A DNA stretch of 64,000 nucleotides from Phytomonospora sp040655735 (GCF_040655735.1 NZ_JBFAKK010000002.1:372001-436000), one strand, 5' to 3'. Shown: positions 1-9,041, counted from the stretch's first letter. Numbers and translations are program-made. The notes: a model not told the origin generated them from the sequence alone.

Positions 1-1338
1 GGCGGGACCGACAACCTGCCCGCCGGTTTCCTGCTGCACAACCGATCCGCCGTCCCCGACGGCCTGCCGGAGGACCTGCGCAAGGCGGCGGTGACGCTCG
101 CGCTCACCGTCGTGGCACGCTCCGGCGAGGCACAGCCGGACCGGCAGAGCGCCCACCACCTCGCCCAACTCGCCGGCGAGGTCGGCGACGACCTCGAAGC
201 CCACGACCAGGTGGCGATGCTGGAGACCGCCGTCGCGTTCTGCCGGCGCGGCCCCGACGGCGACGCCGGCGCGCTCGTGCCCGGCGTCTCCCTCGTGGGG
301 GCGCGCCACCGGATCGGAGACTCCACCGGTGTTCTCGACGAACTGGCCTGGGCCGTACCCGCCGCCGTCGACGCCGGCGGCCCTGAGACGCTGCTGGGCC
401 ACCTGCACGCCTTCGAGGCCGAGGCGCTCGTCGATCTCGGCCGCCACCGCGAGGCCGTCGCGGCGCTCGGCCGGGCCGAAAACGCCGGGAACCTCGACAC
501 GCAACCCGGTCTGCGACGGCAACTGCTGCTCCTGCGCGAGCGGGTGGCCACCGCTCTCGGTGAGCTGCACGATGCCCTCGCCTTCGCCGAGGCCGGCGTC
601 GAGCTGGTGCGCGAGACAGTCGCGGCCGATCCGGCCCGGCGCCGGGACCTGCTGTTCAGCCTCTCGGCGGTCGCCACCGCCCGGGGAGCCCTCGGCCTCG
701 ACAGGGAGCCGGTCGCGACCGAGCTGGCGTCGCTGTGGCGGGAGTTCCGCGACCGCCTGGAGCCCGACGAGGCGCTGGGCCTGGGCTTTTCCTTCCAGGA
801 GCAGGGGTTGCTCACCGAAGAGGCGGACGCCGAGTGGCTGGCCGGGCGCGCCCGCGCCCAACGGGTCGCCGCGGAGGAGGCCTCACGGGAGTCCTCGGAG
901 CTGGCCGTCGCCGCGTCCCTGGCGGTGCTGCTGATCCGCCTGCGCGACCGCCTGCCCCTTGACGCCGAGGCGGTCGCCGAATGCCGCGCGATGATCGAAG
1001 GAGAACTCGACGCCGAACCGCTGTACCTCGCCCAGCTCGTCATGATCGGCGCGCTGGGCCGCCTCCGCGCCGGTGACCCGGCCGGCGCGCGGCGGGAACT
1101 CGCCGAGGCCGAGGCCGTCGCCGAGCGGATCACCGATGCCGAATCGGCGGCCGGAGTCCGCGTCCGGGTGGCGAGGGTCTACGCCGAGGCCGCCGACCCC
1201 GTCACCGCCAAAGCACTGTTCACCAGCGCGCACAACGCTTTGCGGGACCTCGCGGACTCTGTCCGTCGCACCGAACTCCTCGCCGAAACCGAGACCGGGC
1301 TCGCCGCGCTGGAAGCCCTCCCCGAAGCCCGCGACTGA
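1..1338 (+). CDS. Helical-repeat (TPR-like) protein, 5' end outside window
   Basis: The reading frame is open from the first base, so the gene begins upstream; the GTG at 91 is only the first possible start in view. The visible part of about 445 residues is almost entirely Ala/Leu/Arg/Glu-rich helix pairs such as AEALVDLGRHREAVAALGRA, the spacing expected of tetratricopeptide-like repeats. There is no catalytic motif and no membrane segment. Such C-terminal repeat blocks in actinomycetes often belong to STAND ATPases or regulators, but the N-terminal half is not visible, so the role is unknown. It ends 14 nt before the next gene, which seems to have its own promoter. Confidence 0.75.
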   Translation, partial: GGTDNLPAGFLLHNRSAVPDGLPEDLRKAAVTLALTVVARSGEAQPDRQSAHHLAQLAGEVGDDLEAHDQVAMLETAVAFCRRGPDGDAGALVPGVSLVGARHRIGDSTGVLDELAWAVPAAVDAGGPETLLGHLHAFEAEALVDLGRHREAVAALGRAENAGNLDTQPGLRRQLLLLRERVATALGELHDALAFAEAGVELVRETVAADPARRRDLLFSLSAVATARGALGLDREPVATELASLWREFRDRLEPDEALGLGFSFQEQGLLTEEADAEWLAGRARAQRVAAEEASRESSELAVAASLAVLLIRLRDRLPLDAEAVAECRAMIEGELDAEPLYLAQLVMIGALGRLRAGDPAGARRELAEAEAVAERITDAESAAGVRVRVARVYAEAADPVTAKALFTSAHNALRDLADSVRRTELLAETETGLAALEALPEARD

Positions 1339-1352
1339 CTACCATCCCTCGA

Positions 1353-1907
1353 ATGGCCCAGCGCATCCTCATCGTCGGCTCCTGCGCCGCCGGTAAGTCC
1401 ACCCTCGGCGCGGCCCTCGCCACGAGGCTCGCCCTGCCCCTCGTCCACCTCGACCAGCACTACTGGCGGCCCGGCTGGATCGAACCCTCCACAGAGGACT
1501 GGCGCGCGCAGGTCGCCGGCCTGGTCGCCGAACCGCGCTGGGTCATGGACGGCAACTACGGCGGCACCCTCGACATCCGCCTCCCGCGCGCCGACCGGAT
1601 CGTGCTCCTCGACCAGCCCCGCCGCCTGACCCTCTACCGGGCCGTGCGCCGACGGGTCCTGCGCAACCGCGTCGACGAACTCTACGGCTCGCCCGAGCGC
1701 ATCACCTGGCCGTTCCTGAAATGGATCTGGGACTACCCGGCCCGAGGCCGGCGGATCCTCCTGGAGGCGATCGCCGAGTACGCGCCCGGCACCGAGTTCG
1801 TGCGGCTGCGCGGACCCGACGAGGTCACCGCCTGGCTCGCCGCGCAACCGGAGTCGGGAGAGGGCTTAGCACGAAAGACCGCCGGAACCCGGCGGTCTTC
1901 GAGGTGA
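1353..1907 (+). CDS. P-loop kinase-like protein (FlaR/topology-modulation family)
   Basis: A 184-residue protein with a Walker A motif GSCAAGKST at residues 9-17, followed by the HLDQHYWRPGW and VMDGNYGGTLDIRLPRAD patterns of the adenylate-kinase-like 'topology modulation protein' group. These are small cytoplasmic P-loop proteins of unknown substrate. The start ATG has TACCAT 7 nt upstream, inside the 14-nt gap after the previous gene, so it may be transcribed from its own leaderless promoter. The last residues (after about residue 170) run through a strong terminator hairpin, suggesting that the 3' end was extended past an older stop. The family call is by pattern only. Confidence 0.8.
   Translation: MAQRILIVGSCAAGKSTLGAALATRLALPLVHLDQHYWRPGWIEPSTEDWRAQVAGLVAEPRWVMDGNYGGTLDIRLPRADRIVLLDQPRRLTLYRAVRRRVLRNRVDELYGSPERITWPFLKWIWDYPARGRRILLEAIAEYAPGTEFVRLRGPDEVTAWLAAQPESGEGLARKTAGTRRSSR
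1875..1899 (+). terminator. Hairpin terminator inside the 3' end of the kinase-like gene
   Basis: An 11-bp perfect stem, AAGACCGCCGG with CCGGCGGTCTT, closes on a 3-nt loop. It lies before the TGA at 1905-1907, so it overlaps the last codons. No T-tract follows, as is usual in GC-rich actinomycetes. Confidence 0.7.
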
Positions 1908-1989
1908 GGAGAGCGCGGCGGCTAAGGAGCGTTATCCGTAGATATACAAGAAGGAAGCCGCCACATGGCCTCACCGCCACCCTATCCCG

Positions 1990-4107
1990 TTACTCCGGAA
2001 CCAGCTCACCGAGCCGCGCCAGCCCATACGCGCGCGACCCCTCCGGCAGACCGTCCGGCACCTCCAGGCCCACCCAGGTCACCGGCTCCTCCACGGGCAC
2101 GTCCGGATCCCACGGCCGCACCTCGGTCCCGTTGCCGCGCAGCAGTCCCAGTAGATAGCGCATGCGCAGACGGGCCTTGCCGAGCTCGGCGCGGACCATC
2201 AGCGACGCGGGCGCGGCATTGCCCTCGACGGTGTTGAAACCCGGCTCGCCGCGCAGGAACAGGTGCAGCCACCTCGCCGTCCAGCTCCCGTCGTCACCGC
2301 GCGCGAACACCACCGGCAGCGCCACGCGGCCCGAACCGCGCACGTCGGACCTCACCCGGACCGTTCGCGGCTCGAAGGGCAGCCCTTCCTGCTCGGCGGA
2401 GCGCTCCATGTAGCCGAAGAAGGACTCGGCGACCTCGGCGAAACCCTCGCCGGAGTACACGTGCACCTGCGGCATGACGTACCGGGCCTCGATCCTGCCC
2501 AGGTCCACGTCGATGAACTCCGAGGCCCCCGAGGGCGCCCCGACGATGTCCCCGGAGTGCGCACCGCCGTATCGCTCCAGGTCGGTGAAGGACAGCCAGC
2601 CCACCGAGGCGAAGTCGTCGTCGAGAAGCAGCGCCGACAGGTCGAAGTCGGTGGACCGGGAGCTCTCCCGCCAGTGCGCGAAGAACCTCAGCAGCTCGCC
2701 GTTCACCGCGCTGACCGACCCCCGGTGCAGGACACCGAAACCCGCCGCGGTCCCCTTTTGAGACAACCCGAGCGCGAGGTCGAGGAGCCCGGGTTGGTAG
2801 ACCAGCAGCGGGATCCGGGGCAGACGCGCAGCGATCTCGGCGTCCAGGATCGCGCACAGCTCCCCGACGAGCCCCGGATCCAGCGGTGGCAGGGGATCGG
2901 GCAACACCCACGGCCGGCAGTCGCGGTTGACGAACAGGCGCGGCCCGCCCGGCTCGGCACGATCGGCGAAGTGCTCCCGCAACGACAGCAGCACCCTCCC
3001 CGACGCCCTCGGCGCGGCCGCCCGCACGGCGTCGAGAAGTCCAGGAGTCCCGAGCCGCGCGAGACGGTCGACCGAGCGCAGCAGCGTGCCCGGAGCCCTG
3101 CCGAGCAAGGAGAGCGCCCCGGTGGTGTCCCCAGTGGACAGGGAATCCTCGATCCGGGCCGCGAGCGTGCGCACGGTCCGCGAGCCGCGTGCCACCGCGA
3201 AGACCTCACCGGCCAGCGGCCAGCGCGGGTGCTCGTGCGGGTGCAGGCGCTCGCCGAGGCGCTTCCAGCGCTCGCGGTGGCGGGCGACGTCGGCGAGCCG
3301 GTCCTCGTCGGCGGCCACCACGGCGTCGAGGGCCGACAGCAGCGCCCTGCGCTCCGCCCGCCGGAAAGGGCGAAAGCGCGTCGGTTCGAGGAGTGTCACG
3401 TCGCCGTCCGACAGCGCGCAGGCCGCGCGCAGGACGTCGGTGACCGTGTCGGCCAGCGGCGGCAGGCCGCGCAGGATCCGCTCCCGGTTGACGACGGCCT
3501 TGTTCTCGCGGACGGGGACGGCCTCGGGCACCGGAGCGTCCACAAGGGTCTGTGCGAGCAGGCGCAGGTCGTACAGGTCCTCGGCGTTGAGCGGGACGGT
3601 GCTCGCGGCGAGCGCGAGGTACAGCGCGGCGGCCTCCTCGTCGGGCGTCCCGCCCAGATGCAGGACGGTGACGCGGTCGGTGGCCATGTCGAGGAAGAGC
3701 TCGTGGGCGGCGGCCATTTCCTCGTGCGAATGGTGGTAGCGCCCGTATCCGGGCAGTTCGAGGAGGTTGAGGGGTTGCTCGGGGGTGACGAGGAGTTCCC
3801 GGGCGAGGCCCAGCCAGAACTCCATGGTGTCGGGGACTGCGGCGGGGAAGTCGCGGAAGTAGACGTTGTGCTCGACGTGGCCGCCGACCAGCGCGCGCAC
3901 CGCCTTGAGCACGCTCTTCCCCAGCCGTGTCACCGCTTCGGGCGCGAAGCCCGACAGGTGCGTCAGCAGGTCCGCCGACAGGGTGAAGCCCGCCGACAGC
4001 AGCGCGGTGTCGAGGCGGCGCGCGGCCGCCGTTCCGTCGCCGGGAGCGGCCGTTTCGGGCGAGAGGGCGGGCACGCGCAGGGTCTTGCGGATGAGCAGGG
4101 CCTCCAT
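1990..4107 (-). CDS. Large cytoplasmic protein, resembles the MXAN_6230/SCO0854 family
   Basis: A 705-residue soluble protein with no signal peptide or membrane helix. Segments such as NLLELPGYGRYHHSHEEM (about 115-133), VPVRENKAVVNRERI, RLGERLHPHEHPRWP, GASEFIDVDLGRIEARYV and VYSGEGFAEVAESFFGYM match my recollection of the MXAN_6230/SCO0854 proteins, which in other actinomycetes occur near TerD-type stress genes. The RING-like Cys cluster that names the longer members (about 900 residues) is absent. No TerD gene is visible here. Function is unknown. The next minus-strand gene ends 10 nt upstream of its start, so the two may be co-transcribed. Confidence 0.7.
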   Translation of the reverse strand: MEALLIRKTLRVPALSPETAAPGDGTAAARRLDTALLSAGFTLSADLLTHLSGFAPEAVTRLGKSVLKAVRALVGGHVEHNVYFRDFPAAVPDTMEFWLGLARELLVTPEQPLNLLELPGYGRYHHSHEEMAAAHELFLDMATDRVTVLHLGGTPDEEAAALYLALAASTVPLNAEDLYDLRLLAQTLVDAPVPEAVPVRENKAVVNRERILRGLPPLADTVTDVLRAACALSDGDVTLLEPTRFRPFRRAERRALLSALDAVVAADEDRLADVARHRERWKRLGERLHPHEHPRWPLAGEVFAVARGSRTVRTLAARIEDSLSTGDTTGALSLLGRAPGTLLRSVDRLARLGTPGLLDAVRAAAPRASGRVLLSLREHFADRAEPGGPRLFVNRDCRPWVLPDPLPPLDPGLVGELCAILDAEIAARLPRIPLLVYQPGLLDLALGLSQKGTAAGFGVLHRGSVSAVNGELLRFFAHWRESSRSTDFDLSALLLDDDFASVGWLSFTDLERYGGAHSGDIVGAPSGASEFIDVDLGRIEARYVMPQVHVYSGEGFAEVAESFFGYMERSAEQEGLPFEPRTVRVRSDVRGSGRVALPVVFARGDDGSWTARWLHLFLRGEPGFNTVEGNAAPASLMVRAELGKARLRMRYLLGLLRGNGTEVRPWDPDVPVEEPVTWVGLEVPDGLPEGSRAYGLARLGELVPE

Positions 4108-4117
4108 GCGCCCGAAG

Positions 4118-4789
4118 TTACCGGGCGGCGTCGAGCCGCTCGCGGGAGCGGGCGAGCAGGGGCGTGTAGTCGTGGTCGGGGAACAGGCGGGGGAGGGCGT
4201 CGAGCATGTTCGCGATCCGGCGTGCCGCCGACTGGAACTCCCACTCGCCGAGCGGTGCCCGGGTGAACAGGTGCTGCCAGCCGAAGGCGCCCTTGGTCAG
4301 GAGCAGGAACTCGGCGTAGGCGGGGAAGTCGAGGTCCATCCGCCACAGGCCGAGCGTGTGGTCGTCGAACCACACCTCGGGGTCGGTGACTCCCGGCTGG
4401 AGCCTGATCGCGGTGTAGGAACCGCTTCCGGTGAAGGGCGCGGAGTCGATGACGCGCAGGTCGGCCGCGACGCGTTCCTCCTCCTCGGCTTCGTCGTCGG
4501 AGTCGAGCATCGAGGTGAAGTCGGGAGGGTCGGCGCTCACCGCCTGAGCGAGGGGTTCGAGGTAGAACTCGCCGGTGACCGGCGCGTAGGGCTCCACGGT
4601 GGTCCACTGACCGGCGATCGCGCCGAAGCCGACCGAGCGCTCGTACAGCGCCGCGTCGAGGACGACTTCGTCCACAGTGGTCTCGGCCGCGGGCTCGCGG
4701 AGCTCTTGCAGGACCCGCACCCCAGGGCTGGCCCGCAGTTCGTCCTGTACGCGGAACCACGCGCGGTCCCAGGCGGTCGGCTCGGTCAT
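4118..4789 (-). CDS. Hypothetical protein, 223 aa
   Basis: The frame stays open much further upstream, but the ATG at 4789 begins the sensible protein (MTEPTAWDRAWFRVQDEL), and codons before it read as shadow of the neighbour. It is an acidic soluble protein with a DDEAEEEER stretch around residue 100, and it is Trp/Phe-rich in the C-terminal half (FDDHTLGLWRMDLDFPAYAEF). I recognise no family. It lies 10 nt before the 705-residue protein on the same strand. The sequence GAGAAT sits 7 nt before the ATG and could be a -10 for a leaderless transcript. Confidence 0.65.
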   Translation of the reverse strand: MTEPTAWDRAWFRVQDELRASPGVRVLQELREPAAETTVDEVVLDAALYERSVGFGAIAGQWTTVEPYAPVTGEFYLEPLAQAVSADPPDFTSMLDSDDEAEEEERVAADLRVIDSAPFTGSGSYTAIRLQPGVTDPEVWFDDHTLGLWRMDLDFPAYAEFLLLTKGAFGWQHLFTRAPLGEWEFQSAARRIANMLDALPRLFPDHDYTPLLARSRERLDAAR

Positions 4790-4859
4790 GCCGGGGATTC
4801 TCGCAGCAGGACCGCGAGGGCGGCCGGCGCCCCAGACGCCGGCCGCCGCGCTCCCGCCC

Positions 4860-5300
4860 TCAGGCCCGGGTGAACTCCATGATCCAGTTCTTCTCCCACG
4901 TCCGCCCGCCGTCGGCTGAGTAGTACTGCTCCCACAGCGGGCTGTCGGTGTCGGTCGCCGACCACACGAAGCGCGCCCGGACCGGCTGCCCCTCGTGGGT
5001 GTCGTCGCCCTCGAAGACACCACGCGGGCCGTCGAAGGTCCCGACCACCGGCGGGAAGAGCCGGCCCTTGGAGTTGGTCCAGTACAGCGACCACTCCTTC
5101 GTCTCCACGTCGAAGAGCCGCAGTGTCGCGCCACGGGACTTCGGGAAGACGATCTCGTCGAAGTTGCCGCCGCCGTCGAAGAAGGAGCGGCACTCGACGG
5201 TCGCGGGGTACTCGTCCCATTCGGTCGAGCCGGCGAAGTGCTTTTGAAGCTGGCGGTTGACGACCGTCCAGGACCCGATGAGGAAGTCGAAATCGTTCAT
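4860..5300 (-). CDS. DUF1579-like small protein
   Basis: A protein of about 146 residues beginning MNDFDFLIGSWTVVNRQLQ. The FDFLIGSW opening, GGNFDEIVF, and WEQYYSADGGRTWEKNWIMEF near the C-terminus are typical of DUF1579-type, lipocalin-like cytoplasmic proteins of unknown ligand. Four in-frame ATGs exist (5330, 5321, 5309, 5300). The innermost is preferred because a GGGGG run lies just before it and the upstream two would sit inside the palindrome shared with the divergent WYL regulator. This arrangement suggests that the regulator controls this gene. Confidence 0.75.
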   Translation of the reverse strand: MNDFDFLIGSWTVVNRQLQKHFAGSTEWDEYPATVECRSFFDGGGNFDEIVFPKSRGATLRLFDVETKEWSLYWTNSKGRLFPPVVGTFDGPRGVFEGDDTHEGQPVRARFVWSATDTDSPLWEQYYSADGGRTWEKNWIMEFTRA

Positions 5301-5322
5301 GTCCCCCATGCTCGCGGGCATA

Positions 5323-5341
5323 GCTGACATCTTCTGTCAGC
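5323..5341. promoter_or_regulatory. Palindromic operator between DUF1579-like gene and WYL regulator
   Basis: A perfect inverted repeat, GCTGACA-tcttc-TGTCAGC, lies in the divergent intergenic space. The right arm, TGTCAGC, is spaced about 10 nt from TAAGTT (5351-5356), which lies 7 nt before the regulator's ATG. Known WYL activators such as PafBC bind a TGTC-type element at this spacing from the -10. Autoregulation and control of the neighbour is an inference. Confidence 0.65.
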
Positions 5342-5363
5342 ATCCTGGGATAAGTTCGGCGGC

Positions 5364-6374
5364 ATGCGCGCCAGCCGTCTGCTCTCCCTGCTCCTGCTCC
5401 TCCAGAACCGCGGCCGGATGAGCGCGCCCACCCTGGCCGCCGAACTCGACGTGTCGGTGCGGACCGTCTACCGCGACATCAACGCGCTGACCGCCGCCGG
5501 GGTCCCCGTCTACGGCGAGCACGGCCCCCTGGGCGGCTACCAGCTCCTCGACGGCTACCGCACGCGCCTGACCGGCCTGACCCCCGCCGAGGCGGAGGCG
5601 CTGTTCCTGTCGGGGATGCCGCAGCCGGCGGCCGAGCTGGGCCTGGGCGCCAACCTGGCCGCCGCCGAGCTGAAGCTGACCGCGGCGCTGCCGGTGTCCT
5701 ACCGGGAGGCCTCGGGCCGCATCCGCGAGCGCTTCCACCTCGACGCGCGCGGATGGTTCCGGGAACCCGACGAGGTCCCGCACCTGCTCACCGTCGCCGA
5801 CGCGGTCTGGCGGGAACGGCGGATCCGCGTCCGCTACCGCCGCTGGGAGCCCACCCGGGAGACCGTCACGCGCACCCTCGACCCCCTCGGCCTGGTCCTC
5901 AAGGCCGGGACCTGGTACCTGGTCGGCGCTCGCGGCGGGCAGCCCCGGACCTACCGGGTCGCGTCGGTGCGCTCCGTCCAGGTCCTCGACGAGCCCGCCG
6001 CCCGCCCCGAGGGTTTCGACCTCGCCGCGCACTGGGCCTCGGGCGTCACCGAGTACGAGTCGCGCGCCAACCGCACCCACGCGCGTGTCGCGGTGTCGGC
6101 GAAGGGCTTCGCCGACCTCACCGACATCCTCCCGAACCTCTCCAAGGCCGTCCTCGACGCCGCCTCACCGGCCGACGCCGAGGGCTGGCGCGAGGTCACG
6201 CTCCCCATGGAGTCGACCGGCCACGCCGTCGGCCAGCTCCTGCGCTTCGGCCGCGAGGCGCGCGTGCTCGGCCCGCCCGACCTCGTCGAGGCGATCACGG
6301 GCGAGATCGAGGCCGTCGCGAATCTCTACGGCCGCAGCGTCGATGCCGGCCAGGAGCGTTCGTTCAGGGAGTGA
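5364..6374 (+). CDS. YafY-type HTH-WYL transcriptional regulator
   Basis: A 336-residue regulator. The N-terminal winged helix (about 1-65) contains LAAELDVSVRTVYRDINAL and the usual GVPVYGEHGPLGGYQLLDGY strands. A WYL domain follows with LDPLGLVLKAGTWYLVG around residues 172-188 and a C-terminal WCX-like extension. WYL proteins sense ligands or DNA-damage signals and act as activators or repressors. The start is probably leaderless: TAAGTT ends 7 nt before the ATG. It is divergent from the DUF1579-like gene across a perfect palindrome, a common layout for a local regulator and its target. Confidence 0.92.
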   Translation: MRASRLLSLLLLLQNRGRMSAPTLAAELDVSVRTVYRDINALTAAGVPVYGEHGPLGGYQLLDGYRTRLTGLTPAEAEALFLSGMPQPAAELGLGANLAAAELKLTAALPVSYREASGRIRERFHLDARGWFREPDEVPHLLTVADAVWRERRIRVRYRRWEPTRETVTRTLDPLGLVLKAGTWYLVGARGGQPRTYRVASVRSVQVLDEPAARPEGFDLAAHWASGVTEYESRANRTHARVAVSAKGFADLTDILPNLSKAVLDAASPADAEGWREVTLPMESTGHAVGQLLRFGREARVLGPPDLVEAITGEIEAVANLYGRSVDAGQERSFRE

Positions 6375-6403
6375 ACCAGGGTGCGCGGCATCGCCGAGCA
6401 CGC

Positions 6404-6964
6404 CTAGATGGGCGTCTCCTCGACCACGATCGCGACCATCTCGTCGAAGGTCTCGTTCGGGGCCTGACCGCAGTCGTCGGTGCGCGTGGTCATGTCGCCG
6501 ACGGTCAGCCCGTACTGGAACATGTCCGCGCACTGGTGGTCCGGTTTGTCCTTGCTCGGGGGCGCGAACAGCTCCGCCGACACCGCCAGCGTCTGCAGGC
6601 GCCGGAGCAGCTCGGGACTCAGCGCGCCCTTCTCGCTCTTGCCCGCCGAGCCGGTGAACTCCCAGGTCCCGTCCTCGGCGACGACCAGCCGCTCGTCGAT
6701 CCCGGCGAACCCGCCGGTCTTGGTCACGATGATCTGCAAGGCGTGGCCGGGCTCGACCCGCCCGTCGTCTGGAGGCATCGACGCGTCTCCCGAGGAACCC
6801 GAAGTGACCGGGCCGGGAATCACGCCGTCGGCGCCCGGCGCGCTGGACCCTGCCGTACCGTCGCCGGGACTCGAACCGCCGCACGCGGCGAGGATCAGCC
6901 CCGTCGCCGCCACGGCCGCCGAAACGGCGAGAAATCGTGTCACCCGCATGGCTTTGTGACGCAT
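6404..6964 (-). CDS. Putative lipoprotein, 186 aa
   Basis: The N-terminus is basic then hydrophobic and ends in the lipobox LAAC with Cys28, so the mature protein should be lipid-anchored outside the membrane. A Gly/Ser/Pro-rich linker follows, then a small domain containing LQIIVTKTGGFAGIDERLVVAEDG, a pattern seen in actinobacterial lipoproteins called 'protealysin inhibitor emfourin-like'; this resemblance is tentative. Three cysteine-containing segments (CADMF, DDCGQ) may form disulfides. The start at 6964 is supported by TAGGCT 6 nt upstream, a leaderless -10. It converges on the WYL gene. Confidence 0.75.
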   Translation of the reverse strand: MRHKAMRVTRFLAVSAAVAATGLILAACGGSSPGDGTAGSSAPGADGVIPGPVTSGSSGDASMPPDDGRVEPGHALQIIVTKTGGFAGIDERLVVAEDGTWEFTGSAGKSEKGALSPELLRRLQTLAVSAELFAPPSKDKPDHQCADMFQYGLTVGDMTTRTDDCGQAPNETFDEMVAIVVEETPI

Positions 6965-7037
6965 CGTGCCAGCCTACGGTTCCCCCAGCCCCACCCCGGG
7001 TGGACGCGCGCGGGTGAGTCCGGGCAGCATCCTGGGC

Positions 7038-8408
7038 ATGACCGAGATCATCGCCGAGCTGACCGCCGCGCTGCCCGCCGGAGCCGTGGTCACCGACCCC
7101 GACGTCCTCGCCGCCCACACCCGCGACCACGCCGACCTCTGCGACGCCGGCACCCCGCTTGCCCTGATCCGGCCCCGCGACACCAACCAGGTCAGCATCG
7201 TCGTCGCCCTCGCCTCCGCGCACGGAGTCCCCGTCGTCCCCCAGGGGGCCCGCACCGGCCTCGCCGGCGCCGCCAACGCCGTCGACGGCTGCATCCTGCT
7301 GTCGATGGCCGCGATGAACCAGATCCTGGAGATCGACCCGGTCAACCGCCTCGCCGTCGTCCAGCCCGGCGTCGTCAACGCCGACGTCACCAAGGCCGTC
7401 GCCGAGCACGGCCTGCGCTACATGCCCGACCCCGGCTCCTACGAGTCGTCCACCATCGGCGGCAACGTCGCCACCAACGCCGGCGGCATGTGCTGCGTCA
7501 AATACGGCGTCACCGGCGAGTACGTCCTCGGCCTCGAAGTCGTCCTCGCCGACGGGCGCGTCATGCGCTGCGGCCGCCGCACCGCCAAGGGCGTCGCCGG
7601 CTACGACCTGACGCGCCTGTTCGTCGGCAGCGAGGGCACCCTCGGCGTGATCACCGAGATCACCCTGCGTCTCCAGCCGGCGCCGAAGCCCGCACTGAGC
7701 CTCGCGGCCGTCTTCGAGTCGACCACCGCGGCGGGCGCCGCCGTCACCGCCATCACCGCCGCCGGATGCGTCCCGAGCCTGCTCGAACTCATCGACAACG
7801 TCCACCTGCGCGCCATCGAGGCGCTCGCCCCGCAGGGCCTGCCGACCGAGGCCGCCGCGCTGCTCCTGGCCGCCTCCGACACCGGCGTCCCCGAAGACCT
7901 CGCCACCATCGCCCGGCTGTGCGAGGAGGCGGGCGCCACCGAGGTCTTCCAGGCCACCGACGCCCAGGAGGCCGACGCGCTGCTCACCTCCCGGCGGCTG
8001 GCCTACCACGCGATGGAGAAGCTGGGCGCGGTCATCGTCGACGACATCGCCGTCCCGCGCTCGCGCCTGGCCGAGGCCCTCGACGGGGTCGCGGCCGTCG
8101 CCGAGCGCACCGGCGCCCACGTCGGCGTCATCGCGCACGCCGGTGACGGCAACCTGCACCCCAACATCGTCGTCGACCGCGACGACGCGGCCTCGGTCGA
8201 GCGGGGGCGGCAGGCCTTCGAGGAGATCCTGGCGATGGCCCTGGAGATGGGCGGGACCAGCACCGGCGAGCACGGTGTCGGGCTGCTCAAGCGCGACTGG
8301 CTGGAGAAGGAGCTCGACGGCGTGAACTACTCGGTGCAGCAGTCGGTCAAGGCCGCCTTCGACCCGGCGGGGATCCTCAACCCGGGGAAGGTCCTCGGCG
8401 CGCGCTGA
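7038..8408 (+). CDS. FAD-linked oxidase of the GlcD/LldD2 (D-lactate/glycolate dehydrogenase) type
   Basis: About 456 residues from the ATG at 7038 (MTEIIAELTAALPAG). The FAD-binding PCMH half shows VVPQGARTGLAGAANA and DPGSYESSTIGGNVATNAGG. The C-terminal FAD-oxidase half shows HAGDGNLHPNIV and GTSTGEHGVGLLKRDWL, the GEHGxG signature of D-2-hydroxyacid dehydrogenases. It should oxidise a 2-hydroxy acid such as D-lactate or glycolate and pass electrons to an unknown acceptor. No GlcE or GlcF partner is adjacent. An upstream in-frame ATG at 6966 is rejected because it adds a low-complexity leader lacking in the family. Confidence 0.9.
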   Translation: MTEIIAELTAALPAGAVVTDPDVLAAHTRDHADLCDAGTPLALIRPRDTNQVSIVVALASAHGVPVVPQGARTGLAGAANAVDGCILLSMAAMNQILEIDPVNRLAVVQPGVVNADVTKAVAEHGLRYMPDPGSYESSTIGGNVATNAGGMCCVKYGVTGEYVLGLEVVLADGRVMRCGRRTAKGVAGYDLTRLFVGSEGTLGVITEITLRLQPAPKPALSLAAVFESTTAAGAAVTAITAAGCVPSLLELIDNVHLRAIEALAPQGLPTEAAALLLAASDTGVPEDLATIARLCEEAGATEVFQATDAQEADALLTSRRLAYHAMEKLGAVIVDDIAVPRSRLAEALDGVAAVAERTGAHVGVIAHAGDGNLHPNIVVDRDDAASVERGRQAFEEILAMALEMGGTSTGEHGVGLLKRDWLEKELDGVNYSVQQSVKAAFDPAGILNPGKVLGAR

Positions 8409-8413
8409 GCGAA

Positions 8414-8436
8414 ATGTCGTACCCCTCGCCCATAGT
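8414..8436 (+). promoter_or_regulatory. WYL/PafBC-type promoter candidate for the RibD-like gene
   Basis: ATGTCGTAC, 8 nt, then CATAGT reproduces the TTGTCRGTG-N8-TANNNT layout of RecA-independent (PafBC) damage promoters, with C in the first -10 position. It ends 29 nt before the next ATG, and the intervening leader holds a clear AAGGAGG ribosome site. Two further copies of the element are in the window. Confidence 0.5.
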
Positions 8437-8465
8437 GGGATCCATCGACACGAAGGAGGACGACA

Positions 8466-9041
8466 ATGGCCAAACTCGTCTACGCGATGATCGCGTCCCT
8501 CGACGGCTACATCGCCGACGAGGACGGAGACTTCTCCTGGGCCGAACCCGACCCCGAGGTGCACGGCTTCATCAACGAGCTGGAGCGGCCGCTGGCGACC
8601 TACCTGTACGGGCGCAACATGTACGAGATGATGACCGCCTGGCAGGACCTGCCGGTCGACGAGCGCGCCGAGATGAACGACTTCGCCGAGTTGTGGCGTG
8701 CCGCCGACAAGATCGTCTACTCGACGACCCTGCCGGAGGTGTCGACGCCGAGAACGAGACTGGTGCGCTCCTTCGACCCCGAGGCCGTCGCGCGGTTGAA
8801 GGACACGTCCGAGGGCGACATCGCGGTGAGCGGGCCCGGCCTGGCCGCGCACGCGCTGCGCGCGGGTCTCGTCGACGAGTGCCACCTGTTCGTGGTCCCG
8901 GTCGTGCGCGGCGGGGGCCTGTCGTGGCTGCCCGAGGGCGTGCGCCTCGACCTTGAGCTGATCGAGGAGAAGCGCTTCACCGGAGGTGTGGTCTTCCTGC
9001 GTTACGGGGTGAAGAGGGGTGCCCCGCCTGCGGCGCGGTGA
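8466..9041 (+). CDS. RibD C-terminal/dihydrofolate reductase-like protein
   Basis: 191 residues starting MAKLVYAMIASLDGYIADEDG, then FSWAEPDPEVHGFINELE, YGRNMYEMM and the SGPGLAAHALRAGLVDECHLFVV segments. These are the hallmarks of the widespread DHFR-like RibD_C family, NADPH-dependent reductases of unknown substrate that are not the housekeeping FolA or RibD. A strong AAGGAGG ribosome site lies 7 nt before the ATG. The upstream promoter resembles the WYL-type damage-inducible class, which would be unusual for this family. Confidence 0.9.
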   Translation: MAKLVYAMIASLDGYIADEDGDFSWAEPDPEVHGFINELERPLATYLYGRNMYEMMTAWQDLPVDERAEMNDFAELWRAADKIVYSTTLPEVSTPRTRLVRSFDPEAVARLKDTSEGDIAVSGPGLAAHALRAGLVDECHLFVVPVVRGGGLSWLPEGVRLDLELIEEKRFTGGVVFLRYGVKRGAPPAAR

